Below, piece after piece: positions 7,164 to 15,544 of a stretch of DNA of 32,074 bases. The notes beneath the pieces are model-generated. The model had not been told where the DNA came from, did not search any database, and saw only the letters and a program-made list of their open reading frames with translations. The DNA is from Sulfopaludibacter sp035606355 (GTDB lineage: Bacteria; Acidobacteriota; Terriglobia; Bryobacterales; Bryobacteraceae), in NCBI GenBank assembly GCA_035606355.1, contig DATNFO010000083.1:1-32074 (forward strand), written 5' to 3'. The translations under genes were made by a program, and so were the position numbers. Every line of letters starts with the position of its first letter. The stretch's first letter is position 1.

Positions 7164-8011
7164 TTCTCCGACGGCTTGACTGCGCGATCGACAACGATGA
7201 TCTCGGTGGCAGCCTTCGCTGGTTCGAGAGTTAGTCCGAAGGCGCGCACGATTCGAAAGATAGAAGGGGCGGGCTTGCGCAGGCGCGCTTCTTCCGCAAG
7301 ATCCTGCGCGTTCCACACGTACTCATAGTTGCCGGAGATATTCGTCTTATTGAGCACGGGACGATCCAGGTAGAGAGAGATTAGTCGCATGAGACCGTTG
7401 ATGTCGCCGCGGATAACCCGCTCCTGCCCAAGAGATTCGAAGCTCCGCGCGGTAGTCTTTGGTGCATTGCCCTTCTGAGCCGGCACGGGTTCCTCGGCGG
7501 TCGCCCGCTTCAACTTCAGACCATCCTTGGCGACCACCAGGTTGTACACTGGCAAATCGCGCATCTCACGGTGGATCTTCAACTGGAACCGATCGGCTAG
7601 CATCGTCCGGAGCATGGCGCGTAGCTGGTCGGATGTCGGGTCCGAATCCCCCGCCCACTTGGCTTGGATGTCGTACATGTCGCGGTTGGGTAAGGCCCAT
7701 TCCGGCAGGCCGGAGATTTGGTAATCAAGAACGTTGTATGCGTCTTGGACCAAGTTCTCGAGGGTAGCGTGACTTTCCTCAAAGCGGCTGCCGGTAGGGC
7801 GCAGCACTCGCTTGGACGGATCGGGGCTGGAGAAGCGAAAGAACGCACTGCCTGCCGGCGGAATAAACCTCTTAATGGAAACGACTTCGAAGGCCAGAGG
7901 CGTCTCGGCTTGAGCTTGGGCCAAACATGCTGCAGCCATGCCGAGTCCGATTGACCAGCACGCAGCGGCTGCTCTGGACCTACTGAAGTTCAGAAGCAGC
8001 CGTCTATTCAT
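7160..8011 (-). CDS. TIGR03435-family secreted protein
   Basis: The protein has 283 residues from the ATG at 8011, which has AAGGA about ten bases upstream; longer in-frame starts would precede the signal peptide and are unlikely. An N-terminal export signal (M-N-R-R-L-L-L-N, then hydrophobic to A-Q-A-Q-A) is followed by the family hallmarks F-E-V-V-S-I-K, L-V-Q-D-A-Y, Q-I-S-G-L-P-E-W, M-L-R-T-M-L-A-D-R-F-Q-L-K-I-H-R-E and Y-N-L-V-V-A-K-D-G. The tail has L-T-L-E-P-A-K and I-I-V-V-D-R-A-V-K-P-S-E-N. TIGR03435 proteins are numerous in Solibacter-type acidobacteria; their biochemical role is unknown. It is divergent from a second family member 387 bp away. Confidence 0.85.
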   Translation of the reverse strand: MNRRLLLNFSRSRAAAACWSIGLGMAAACLAQAQAETPLAFEVVSIKRFIPPAGSAFFRFSSPDPSKRVLRPTGSRFEESHATLENLVQDAYNVLDYQISGLPEWALPNRDMYDIQAKWAGDSDPTSDQLRAMLRTMLADRFQLKIHREMRDLPVYNLVVAKDGLKLKRATAEEPVPAQKGNAPKTTARSFESLGQERVIRGDINGLMRLISLYLDRPVLNKTNISGNYEYVWNAQDLAEEARLRKPAPSIFRIVRAFGLTLEPAKAATEIIVVDRAVKPSEN

Positions 8012-8398
8012 GCGGGATATTCCTTCTCCGACGTTATCTCTTCGGGACCGCTCTCTCCTACACACGATCCAGCCGAGCCGTTTGTGACAACGCTGCAGGA
8101 CACCGAAAGGGTAGGACAGGACGTGCCACAGGTTGCCTAGCGCGCGGACCACACCTCTTTACCTGCATAGCGCCGGCGCGTTTCAATACTAACCGAACGT
8201 TAACTGAACGTGCAGCCGTGTTCGGGTCCTACCGGGCCGCCAAGCGTCCGTGATGCGGTTCGCCCCCACCCTGGCGGCTGGTTGCGATACCGGCGGGCGA
8301 GTGTATTCGTGAATCGACCTGCCCCGTTGACTTCCGCAAAACGCCCCTAACCTGCCTATAGCGATCGTCGTCAAACTGCTGAACGGAGCCGAACCCCA
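8012..8398. promoter_or_regulatory. Divergent intergenic region between two TIGR03435 genes
   Basis: These 387 bp must carry both promoters. I see no confident -35/-10 pair. There is a short GAACGT-TAACT-GAACGT direct repeat around 8195-8210 and a small ATTCGTGAAT palindrome near 8306. The TTGCGTAWTACGCAA operator of the catabolic locus is absent. Confidence 0.35.
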
Positions 8399-9136
8399 AT
8401 GAAGATCTCGGGATCTGCCGGCCTCTTCGCGATGTGTGCCTTAGCGCAGACACTCCTTTCGTTCGAAGCGGCGTCCATAAAGCCCCACCGCGGCATCATC
8501 CAGTTTTCGCAAGATCCCCACGCAGAAGGCCGGCGCGTCGTGGGCACCGCAAGCACGCTGCTCGACTTTATTACCGTCGCCTACCAGGTCCGTTACGATC
8601 AAATCGGCAACGCGCCGAAATGGGCTGACACGGAACACTACGATTTCCAAGCCACGGGCGGACCCGGTGATAAGCCCCTTTCAGCCGCCGCCTTTCACGG
8701 CATGTTGCAGGCGCTCCTCGCCGACCGCTTCCAACTCAGGGTCCATCGTGAAAGCCTGGAAGTGCCCGTCTATGCATTGGTTGTCGCGAAGCACGGTCCT
8801 AAGCTGGCGACCGTTCCGGCCACGGAGAAGGGCGGTTGCCAAGTAAGCGCGAGCCCACGCGGCAACCACCTGGAATGCGCCAAGGGTACTCTGGATCGAC
8901 TAGTGACGCAACTGACCTACACCGCCGGACATCCGGTAGAAGACCGGACCGGGCTCACAGACTTTTATAAGTTCACCCTGGATTGGTGGCCCGCCAACCG
9001 AAGCATGCCCGCCAACCTCGACGTTCCCGACATGTTCCACGCCGTTGAGGAGCAACTGGGCCTTCGACTCGAAGCGGGCAGGGGAACCTTGCAAAAACTG
9101 GTCATTGATCACGCCGAAAAGCCGACGGAAAACTAA
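8399..9136 (+). CDS. TIGR03435-family secreted protein (second copy)
   Basis: The protein has 245 residues and a short signal peptide (M-K-I-S-G-S-A-G-L-F-A-M-C-A-L-A). It shows the same ordered family motifs as its divergent neighbour: F-E-A-A-S-I-K, L-D-F-I-T-V-A-Y, M-L-Q-A-L-L-A-D-R-F-Q-L-R-V-H-R-E, Y-A-L-V-V-A-K-H-G-P-K-L, V-E-D-R-T-G-L-T-D and the terminal L-V-I-D-H-A-E-K-P-T-E-N. A GGAG-containing site precedes the ATG. The family is of unknown function, expected outside the cytoplasm. The two copies have diverged clearly, so this is not a recent duplication. Confidence 0.85.
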   Translation: MKISGSAGLFAMCALAQTLLSFEAASIKPHRGIIQFSQDPHAEGRRVVGTASTLLDFITVAYQVRYDQIGNAPKWADTEHYDFQATGGPGDKPLSAAAFHGMLQALLADRFQLRVHRESLEVPVYALVVAKHGPKLATVPATEKGGCQVSASPRGNHLECAKGTLDRLVTQLTYTAGHPVEDRTGLTDFYKFTLDWWPANRSMPANLDVPDMFHAVEEQLGLRLEAGRGTLQKLVIDHAEKPTEN

Positions 9137-9255
9137 GCCCTCCGCGGCAAGGCACGCGAAAGTAAAACAATGCTCGGCAAGCGACCCTGATATCAACGGC
9201 GCGGTGGCTCACGCCAATCACGCAGAGTAGCGCAGACCGGTCCAGCTGCGGGCTG

Positions 9256-10173
9256 CTATGACATGCACCTGGTCACGAATTCCACGTTCTTGGTGGTTTC
9301 TGCGATGAAGGTTTCAACGCTGGTGTGTGGGGTTTCAAAAGCCATCCAACCGTCGAAACCGTTATTCTTGATGATCCCGAACGCCTTCGGCCAGTCGATA
9401 GACATCACTTGCTCTGGGATCGGGCTCTGCGGATGGTGATCGAGCAAGTGGCGGTTTTCCAGAAGGAATCCGGCGCGGCCGTTCTTCAGGTGCATCATGC
9501 AAATGCTCGAACCCAAGACTTCCAGGCCCTTCATTCCATCGCCGGGATGGCCCATGTGGTCTGTGCCGGTGGCGTCCCAATACGGTCGCACGGCGGGATC
9601 TCCCACCAGGCTCATCAGTTTCTGATATTCCGCCAGGCTAAGCGAAAGCTCAAGGCCGATGCTCATTCCGGAGTCGGCCGCCACTGGTCCCATTTTTTTG
9701 AGTAACTCCACGCACGGACCGTAAGACGACTCGTCGTCCATCTTGGGGCAGGTGTTGAAGAAGCCGAAAAGCACCACTACTGTTGCGCCCACCAGTTCGC
9801 CTGCCTGGATGGTCTTGCGAACCGATTCCTCTACGGCCGGCCCGGCGGTGACGAGTGTCGCGCCTCGTGGAAAGGAGCCAGTCACGGACACGGTCCTGAT
9901 CTTCCAACGGTCGGACTCTTTTTTGTAAGCCAGCGCCTTGGCGCGGTCCCATAACTGCATCCCGCCGACTTCCAGCCCTCCCAACCCCGGGACGCTGGCG
10001 GCGAGCTCATAGCAGGAGACGCCCGGCTTCTTTGGCATGTTGCCTTCCCGGTGTGCAATCTTGACCGGCGTGCGTTCGGCCCAGGCATTTATCGACGCAA
10101 CAGCGGCCGCCGAAACAGAGGTTTGTAAGAACCGGCGGCGGTTCAACACCGGGAGACTTTTTGTCAGATTCAT
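9256..10173 (-). CDS. Tat-exported sugar phosphate isomerase/epimerase-like TIM-barrel protein
   Basis: The protein has 305 residues from the ATG at 10173, preceded by AGGAG; an upstream in-frame extension is rejected. N-R-R-R-F-L-Q-T-S-V-S-A-A-A-V-A is a twin-arginine signal. The mature part resembles xylose-isomerase-like TIM barrels (AP-endonuclease family 2), with G-L-E-L-S-L-S-L, Y-W-D-A-T-G-T-D, M-M-H-L-K-N-G and G-W-M-A-F-E-T-P-H, the usual positions of metal and substrate ligands (Glu, Asp, His, Glu). It is a clear paralogue of the protein at 15545-16384; both share K-I-A-H-R-E-G-N-M and C-P-K-M-D-D-E-S-S-Y-G-P. It is 94 bp after the esterase on the same strand and probably the last gene of that operon. 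Substrate unknown; isomerase or epimerase action is inferred from fold only. Confidence 0.8.
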   Translation of the reverse strand: MNLTKSLPVLNRRRFLQTSVSAAAVASINAWAERTPVKIAHREGNMPKKPGVSCYELAASVPGLGGLEVGGMQLWDRAKALAYKKESDRWKIRTVSVTGSFPRGATLVTAGPAVEESVRKTIQAGELVGATVVVLFGFFNTCPKMDDESSYGPCVELLKKMGPVAADSGMSIGLELSLSLAEYQKLMSLVGDPAVRPYWDATGTDHMGHPGDGMKGLEVLGSSICMMHLKNGRAGFLLENRHLLDHHPQSPIPEQVMSIDWPKAFGIIKNNGFDGWMAFETPHTSVETFIAETTKNVEFVTRCMS

Positions 10174-10267
10174 TTCGTGCTCCTGTCGGCAGACCTTTGT
10201 GCGTCTGCTGCGCAAGTTACTCAAGTGACCATCCTGCCGATACGGGACCGTCACTGATCCATCCCCG

Positions 10268-11434
10268 CTACCGTTTGTTTCCGCGGAATGCCGCCTGTGC
10301 GAGTTCAGCCAGGTTCTCGCGCCATAGAACCCAGCTATGCCGCGCTCCTTCCGCCGGATGAAACTCATGCCGGATGCCGTGCGCCGTCAGGACCTCGTCA
10401 ACGCTCTTGGTGCGTTGAAACAGGTTGTCCTGCGTCCCGCACCCCACCCACAGGAGGGAGAGCGAGCGGTTCAGCTTATCCGCTTGAGCCAGTTGCTGCG
10501 CGTATCTGCCCGCGATGTCAGGTTCCGTGACCGGGCTGAACACTCCGATCCATGCAAAGCGATCCGGGTGCCGCAGTCCGATCTCCAGGGCTTGCATGCC
10601 GCCCATCGAAAGGCCCGCCACGCCACGATTCCTCGCCCCCGGCGCCGCATGGTAGTGCGATTCCACGGCCGGCATAATCGATTCGACCAGGTCCTGATCG
10701 AACAGCTCGTTATTGCGGGAGAGGTCGGAACCGCTCGGCGGAAGAATGTGGCCGAACGGCATGACCATCAGCATCGGCACGGCGCGCTTTTCCGCGATCA
10801 GATTGTCGAGAATGAAGTTTGCGCGCCCGATCGACTCCCAGTTTGTTTCCGAATTCCCAGCGCCATGCAACAGCACCAGCACGGGATAGCCCTCGGGGCG
10901 ACGCGGATCATATCCGGGCGGCGTGTAGACGAAGAAGTGGCGCGTGCGCCCGTCCAGCACCTTCGAGTGGTACCAGTTCTCCTGCACTGTTCCGTGAGGC
11001 ACGTCGCGGATATCGTGCAGCCGGGGCGGATTACCCGGAACGGCTACCAGGCTCTGCGCGGCGCCGTTAGCGGCCAGTTTCACCGCCGGATTATTCGGGT
11101 CTGCCACGGTCACCCCGTCCACAGTGAAGGAATACGCCAGCACTTCGCTCGGCAGCGGCCCGACGGTTACAGACCAGATGCCGGTATCGTCGCGAGTCAT
11201 GGCGACGGGCGGGGAAACGTCGATTCCCCCAGCCGCCACCCATTCTCCCCTCAGCGTCACCTCTTTCGCCGTTGCAGCGCGCAGCCGGAAAACTACGTGT
11301 CCGTCCGGCTGCACGTCCGGCGAAACCACTGGCGCGGGCGGCCGCGGCCTGCTCTGCTGCTGGGTGGGGTTTTGAGCCCACCCTACAAGCAAGCCGGCGT
11401 ACGCGGCCAGAATCCCTGCTTGGAAGCGGCGCAT
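10268..11434 (-). CDS. Secreted esterase, enterochelin-esterase/esterase-D type with N-terminal E-set domain
   Basis: The protein has 388 residues from the ATG at 11434, four bases beyond the stop of the upstream DUF1501 gene, so translation is probably coupled. A signal peptide (about 1-20) is followed by a proline-rich linker. An immunoglobulin-like E-set domain spans about 40-135 (V-V-F-R-L-R-A-A-T-A-K-E-V-T-L-R-G-E-W). The alpha/beta hydrolase domain follows, with V-L-V-L-L-H-G-A-G, the nucleophile motif G-L-S-M-G-G (Ser276), a likely acid near Asp336 and the catalytic His366 in A-R-H-S-W. This arrangement is known from enterochelin esterase relatives and from xylan or feruloyl esterases attached to carbohydrate loci. 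In this setting, removal of acyl groups from a plant-type carbohydrate is plausible but not shown. Confidence 0.82.
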   Translation of the reverse strand: MRRFQAGILAAYAGLLVGWAQNPTQQQSRPRPPAPVVSPDVQPDGHVVFRLRAATAKEVTLRGEWVAAGGIDVSPPVAMTRDDTGIWSVTVGPLPSEVLAYSFTVDGVTVADPNNPAVKLAANGAAQSLVAVPGNPPRLHDIRDVPHGTVQENWYHSKVLDGRTRHFFVYTPPGYDPRRPEGYPVLVLLHGAGNSETNWESIGRANFILDNLIAEKRAVPMLMVMPFGHILPPSGSDLSRNNELFDQDLVESIMPAVESHYHAAPGARNRGVAGLSMGGMQALEIGLRHPDRFAWIGVFSPVTEPDIAGRYAQQLAQADKLNRSLSLLWVGCGTQDNLFQRTKSVDEVLTAHGIRHEFHPAEGARHSWVLWRENLAELAQAAFRGNKR

Positions 11435-11438
11435 CCGG

Positions 11439-12857
11439 TTATGCCAATACTTCCGGAATGAGGTGACCGTGAACATCGGTCAATCGCATGTCCCGCCCGT
11501 TGAACCGATAGGTCAGTTTTTCGAAGTCCAGCCCCATCAGCCGCAGAATTGTGGCATGCAGATCGTACACGGACTTCGGGTTTTCCACCGCGCGGTAGCC
11601 GTATTGATCCGTGGCGCCCACTACGGTGCCACCCTTGACGCCGCCGCCCGCGAGCCACACGCTGAAGCCGCCCGCGTTATGGTCGCGCCCGTCCATGCGT
11701 TCGGAAATCGGGAGCCTGCCGAACTCGCTGTGCCAAACAATCAATGTCGAGTCGAATAGCCCGCGGCTCTTCAGATCCTTAATAAGTCCCGCGATGGGCT
11801 TGTCAGTCTCGGCGCAGTGCTGCTCGTGGTTTGCCTTGAGGTCCCAATGCGCATCCCAGCACGGCTCGAAGTTGCCGCCGCCCGAGTAAATCTGCACGTA
11901 ACGCACGCCGCGCTCCACCAAACGGCGCGCCATCAGCGCCTGCCGTCCGAAATAGCCGGTCACGTCGTCATCAATCCCATACAGCGCACGCGTAGCCGCC
12001 GATTCCTTGTTGATATCGATGGCGTCTGTGGCATACGACTGCATTTTGTACGCGAGCTCGTAACTGTAGATTCGCGCCGAAAGTTCGCTGTCCAGCGGAT
12101 TGTGCTCCAGGTGCTCCTCGTTGAGCTTGTTGAGGACCTTGAGCCAGGCCTGCTGCTCTTCGGGCGTACGGTCCGCCGGCGGCTTCAGATCCACAATCGG
12201 CGGGCCGCTCGAGCGGAACTGGGTTCCCTGGTATGCCGCGGGCATATACCCGTTGCCCCAGTTGGGCGCACCGTTGATGGGACCGCCGCGATTATCCGTG
12301 AACACGATGTAACCGGGAAGGTTCTCGTTTTCCGTTCCCAGTCCATACGTCACCCAACTCCCGACGCTCGGTGCGCCCGCCAGAATCGTGCCGGTATTCA
12401 TCTGGAAGAGTGCGGGACCATGCGCCGGACTGAGTGCGTTCATTGACCGGATGAGCGCAATGTCGTCGACATGCTGCGCCACATTCGGGAACAGTTCGGA
12501 TACCTCCATGCCGCTCTGGCCGTACTTCTTGAAGGTCCAGGGCGAAGGCATCAGGCCGCCCGGCGTCCCCATGCTGGCGACCACCTCGCCCACGCCCGTC
12601 ATCTTCTCTCCCTCGCGCTTCAAAAGTTCCGGCTTGGGATCAAAAGTATCCACATGGCTAACGCCGCCATAGCAGAAGATGGAAATGACCGACTTGGCCT
12701 TGGCGGGAATCGCCTGCGGCTTGGGGGCGAGTGGATTTTTGTTCCGCTCCTCCGCCAATAGCCCTTTCTGATTCAGTAGGTCCAATAGAGCGAGACTGCC
12801 GAAGCCGCCGCCCAGCTTACTCAACATTTCTCTACGAGAACAACAAAAGTTTTTCAT
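11439..12857 (-). CDS. DUF1501 domain protein, Tat-exported
   Basis: The protein has 472 residues. The N-terminus C-C-S-R-R-E-M-L-S-K-L-G-G-G-F-G-S is a twin-arginine signal. The body shows DUF1501 hallmarks: S-V-I-S-I-F-C-Y-G-G-V-S-H-V-D-T-F-D-P-K-P, S-M-N-A-L-S-P-A-H, D-S-T-L-I-V-W-H-S-E-F-G-R, R-D-H-N-A-G-G-F-S-V-W-L-A-G-G-G and the terminal D-L-H-A-T-I-L-R-L-M-G. DUF1501 proteins look like alkaline-phosphatase/sulfatase-fold relatives and nearly always travel with cytochrome-c/DUF1549/DUF1553 partners in Planctomycetes and Acidobacteria; their reaction is not established. The start overlaps the stop of that partner in an ATGA, indicating coupled translation and equal production. Confidence 0.9.
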   Translation of the reverse strand: MKNFCCSRREMLSKLGGGFGSLALLDLLNQKGLLAEERNKNPLAPKPQAIPAKAKSVISIFCYGGVSHVDTFDPKPELLKREGEKMTGVGEVVASMGTPGGLMPSPWTFKKYGQSGMEVSELFPNVAQHVDDIALIRSMNALSPAHGPALFQMNTGTILAGAPSVGSWVTYGLGTENENLPGYIVFTDNRGGPINGAPNWGNGYMPAAYQGTQFRSSGPPIVDLKPPADRTPEEQQAWLKVLNKLNEEHLEHNPLDSELSARIYSYELAYKMQSYATDAIDINKESAATRALYGIDDDVTGYFGRQALMARRLVERGVRYVQIYSGGGNFEPCWDAHWDLKANHEQHCAETDKPIAGLIKDLKSRGLFDSTLIVWHSEFGRLPISERMDGRDHNAGGFSVWLAGGGVKGGTVVGATDQYGYRAVENPKSVYDLHATILRLMGLDFEKLTYRFNGRDMRLTDVHGHLIPEVLA

Positions 12858-15388
12858 GGCCGGTATGCAAACTCATTAAGGTTGAACATAGCCTGGCAGA
12901 ACAATACCAGGCGTCCCGGGCCGCCGTTCAGATACGCGATGGACGCGCTCTTTTCCGTTGCTGTTGGAGCCCGGCCTAGCGCCAACTGGAAAGCATCGTT
13001 TACCTGCGCCGCGGCGTCCGCGCCCGCGTCCTTGCGGACCCGGTCTGCGAACTTTTTGGCCTGCGTGATCACGAAATTGTTATTCATGAGCATCAGCGCC
13101 TGCGGTGCAATCGTGGAACGGTTGCGCCGGTCGCAAGTGTTGATCAGGTTCGGTTGATCGTATGCCTCGAACAGCGGGTAGCGAATGCTCCGCTTGGAGA
13201 ACACGTACAGGCTGCGACGCCACGTGGAGGGATCGTCATCGGGCTTGCCCGGCCAAATGCGGTGCGAACTGCCCTGTACGATCTCTGGAGCGATGTAGGG
13301 GTAAATGGCCGGGCCGCCCATAGTGCGGTCCAGCGTGCCTGCCACGGCGAGAATCTCGTCGCGAATTACTTCCGCTTCCATGCGCTCGCGCGGCATGCGC
13401 CAGAAGTAGCGATTCTCGGGGTCTATCTCGCGATCGGCCATGTTGTCGTCGCTGACCATCTGGTAAAGCTGCGAGTTCATCATCAGACGGTGCATCGTCT
13501 TGACGCTCCAGCCCTTGCTGACGAATTCAGACGCCAGCCAGTCCAGCAGTTGCAGGTGCGCCTGCTGAGGCTGCTCGCCCATCTTGCCGAAGTTGCTCGG
13601 CGTACGCACGATTCCCTCGCCGAAATGATGCTGCCAGATCCGGTTTACCATCACCCGCGGAGTAAGCGGATTGTCTGGAGAGGTAACCCACTCGGCGAAA
13701 CCGCGGCGGCGCCATGTGGTCTTCGCATCCGCCGGCGGCTTCGGGAAAACGTACTCGGTCGGACTCGCGACGGATAACACGCCCGGAGACATCAGAGTGC
13801 CCTTGGCGTCGAAGATGCCCCGCATCAGGAAGTAGGAAGGCTGCGGAGTCGGCCCGGAATCCGTGGTGGCGAGCGCCGTCGGATACAGATGCGGCTTTTG
13901 TGCTTCCAACTCGGCGATCTTATCGTTGAGTTCCTGGTGCTTCTTCCGCTCCTCCTCCGTCATCAGCGAGACGATCATCGGCTCGTCGATCTTGTGGGCA
14001 AGCGTATCGTTCGTGAGCGTCTTTTCGATCTGCTGCACGTTTAGTTTCTGCCCATCCGTGCGTTTGTCGGCCGGAGTGCGCCAGGCTTCCTGCATGTAGG
14101 GCGGCAGTTTGCTGATCGCTTCATCGATCAGCTTTTTCTGGTACGGTGCTTCCAGATCCGCTTTCGCCTTCCGGTACGGGCGCTGCAGTTCCGTGATGCG
14201 ATTGGAGTCTTCGTGGTACTTGGCTACCGCTTCCGGCGGAACCAGCGGATAGGCATACGGCCGGGTCGAATAGAAGACCGCCTGGATGCGGTAATAATCC
14301 TTCTGAGGAATGGGGTCGAACTTGTGATTGTGGCAGCGGGCGCACCCGACGGTCACGCCCAGAAACGTCATGGACGTCGTGGTGACGATATCGTCGAGCG
14401 AATCCTGCTTGCCGCGTTCGCCGCCGCCGCCGCCCGAAGGACCAAGCCGCAAGAACCCGGTGGCGGTGATCATCTCTTGCGCCAGCGCCTGGGGCGTATC
14501 CTTGGTAATGTACTCGTCGCCCGCGAGTTGCTCCTTCACGAACTGGTCGTACGGTTTATCACTATTAAACGCGTTCACCAGATAGTCGCGGTAGCGCCAT
14601 GCTTCCGGACGGTCCCGGTCGAACTCAAAACCGTCGGAATCGGCATACCGCGCCAAGTCCATCCAGTGCCGCGCCCACCGTTCCCCGTATTGCGGCGAGG
14701 CCAGCAGTTTGTCTACCAGCTTCGACCATGCGTCCGGCGATGTATCCTTGACGAACGCATCGACTTCGGCGGGCGACGGAGGCAGTCCCGTCACGTCCAG
14801 GTACGCACGCCGCACCAGCGTCCGCTTATCCGCGCGCGGCGACGGCTTCAGGCCCTTTGCCTTCATTGCGGCCAGCGCGAATGCGTCAATCGGATTGATG
14901 TTCCATGCCGCCTCCTGGACATTGGGAGGCGCGACGCGCTTCACCGGCTGAAACGCCCAATATTTGCGCTCTTCGGGCGTGATGGGCCGCTCTTCGAGCT
15001 TGGCCATGGCAGCCTGCTCGGCAGCGCTGGCTTGTTTCGCATCGACCTTTGGATACGGCGCGCCGGATTCGATCCAGGTGCGCAGCGTTTCGATGTCCTC
15101 GTCGGAAAGCTTCTTCCCGGGCGGCATTGCCGGTTCGGCGACGTGGGTGATCACCTTGTACAGCTTGCTTTGTTCGGGATCGGATGCGACGATCACTGCG
15201 CCGTGCATTCCCCCCGCCATCGCGCTCGCCTGTGTTCGGAGATCGAGACCGGAGGTTTTCGCGGCGCCGTGGCAGGGAAAGCAATTCTTCTGCAGAATCG
15301 TATAAGCATCCGCGGCGTGCGCGGCCGGAAGCCACACCAGCAGGCTGCAAGCGAAAGCGCTTACATAGGCAATCGGGCGAGAGAACAA
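12854..15388 (-). CDS. Planctomycete-type cytochrome c/DUF1549/DUF1553 protein
   Basis: The protein has 844 residues if translation starts at the TTG at 15388. That codon has AAGGGGG seven bases upstream and opens directly into a signal peptide (M-F-S-R-P-I-A-Y-V-S to P-A-A-H-A). The frame stays open far upstream, but only antisense to the divergent isomerase. A CxxCH haem site (C-F-P-C-H, 36-40) lies in a Planctomycete-type cytochrome c domain (~27-120). DUF1549 follows, with the typical W-A-R-H-W-M-D-L-A-R-Y-A-D-S-D-G and G-C-A-R-C-H-N-H-K-F-D-P-I-P-Q-K-D-Y-Y. DUF1553 then has T-P-R-V-M-V-N-R-I-W-Q-H-H-F-G-E-G-I-V. A periplasmic redox role is expected from the haem site. It heads the operon with DUF1501, esterase and isomerase, behind the operator at 15457-15492. 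Confidence 0.88.
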   Translation of the reverse strand: MFSRPIAYVSAFACSLLVWLPAAHAADAYTILQKNCFPCHGAAKTSGLDLRTQASAMAGGMHGAVIVASDPEQSKLYKVITHVAEPAMPPGKKLSDEDIETLRTWIESGAPYPKVDAKQASAAEQAAMAKLEERPITPEERKYWAFQPVKRVAPPNVQEAAWNINPIDAFALAAMKAKGLKPSPRADKRTLVRRAYLDVTGLPPSPAEVDAFVKDTSPDAWSKLVDKLLASPQYGERWARHWMDLARYADSDGFEFDRDRPEAWRYRDYLVNAFNSDKPYDQFVKEQLAGDEYITKDTPQALAQEMITATGFLRLGPSGGGGGERGKQDSLDDIVTTTSMTFLGVTVGCARCHNHKFDPIPQKDYYRIQAVFYSTRPYAYPLVPPEAVAKYHEDSNRITELQRPYRKAKADLEAPYQKKLIDEAISKLPPYMQEAWRTPADKRTDGQKLNVQQIEKTLTNDTLAHKIDEPMIVSLMTEEERKKHQELNDKIAELEAQKPHLYPTALATTDSGPTPQPSYFLMRGIFDAKGTLMSPGVLSVASPTEYVFPKPPADAKTTWRRRGFAEWVTSPDNPLTPRVMVNRIWQHHFGEGIVRTPSNFGKMGEQPQQAHLQLLDWLASEFVSKGWSVKTMHRLMMNSQLYQMVSDDNMADREIDPENRYFWRMPRERMEAEVIRDEILAVAGTLDRTMGGPAIYPYIAPEIVQGSSHRIWPGKPDDDPSTWRRSLYVFSKRSIRYPLFEAYDQPNLINTCDRRNRSTIAPQALMLMNNNFVITQAKKFADRVRKDAGADAAAQVNDAFQLALGRAPTATEKSASIAYLNGGPGRLVLFCQAMFNLNEFAYRP

Positions 15389-15456
15389 GACTACACCCCC
15401 TTTCCGGGTTACGTTTATAAATTTTCCGCCAAGGCCCTGAAAATTGTCAATGGGTA

Positions 15457-15492
15457 TTTCGCTGTATCCAACTAATTTTGCGTAATACGCAA
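15457..15492. promoter_or_regulatory. Tandem operator O1 between the cytochrome-c/DUF1549 operon and the isomerase
   Basis: TTGCGTAATACGCAA at 15478-15492 is a perfect 7-1-7 palindrome. A weaker box, TTTCGCTGTATCCAA at 15457-15471, matches it at 9 of 15 positions; their centres are 21 bp apart with a 6-bp spacer. The operator lies in the 156-bp divergent region and could control both directions. A TTGACA on the minus strand (15450-15445) is a possible -35 for the operon, but I see no well-spaced -10. Confidence 0.75.
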
Positions 15493-15544
15493 TAACCACG
15501 AAAAATCTTTGCCTTTTGCGGCCCGGGTGCTGTAGAGTCCCGAT

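Noticed and set aside
8199..8206. GTTAACTG between the TIGR03435 genes as another island repeat
   Set aside because: Only the 8-base core matches, which is expected by chance about once in a window this size.
14213..15475. Long plus-strand open frame (420 codons) opposite the cytochrome-c/DUF1549 gene
   Set aside because: It mirrors the codon pattern of the minus-strand gene, shows no domain motifs, and the opposite frame has clear DUF1549 and haem motifs.
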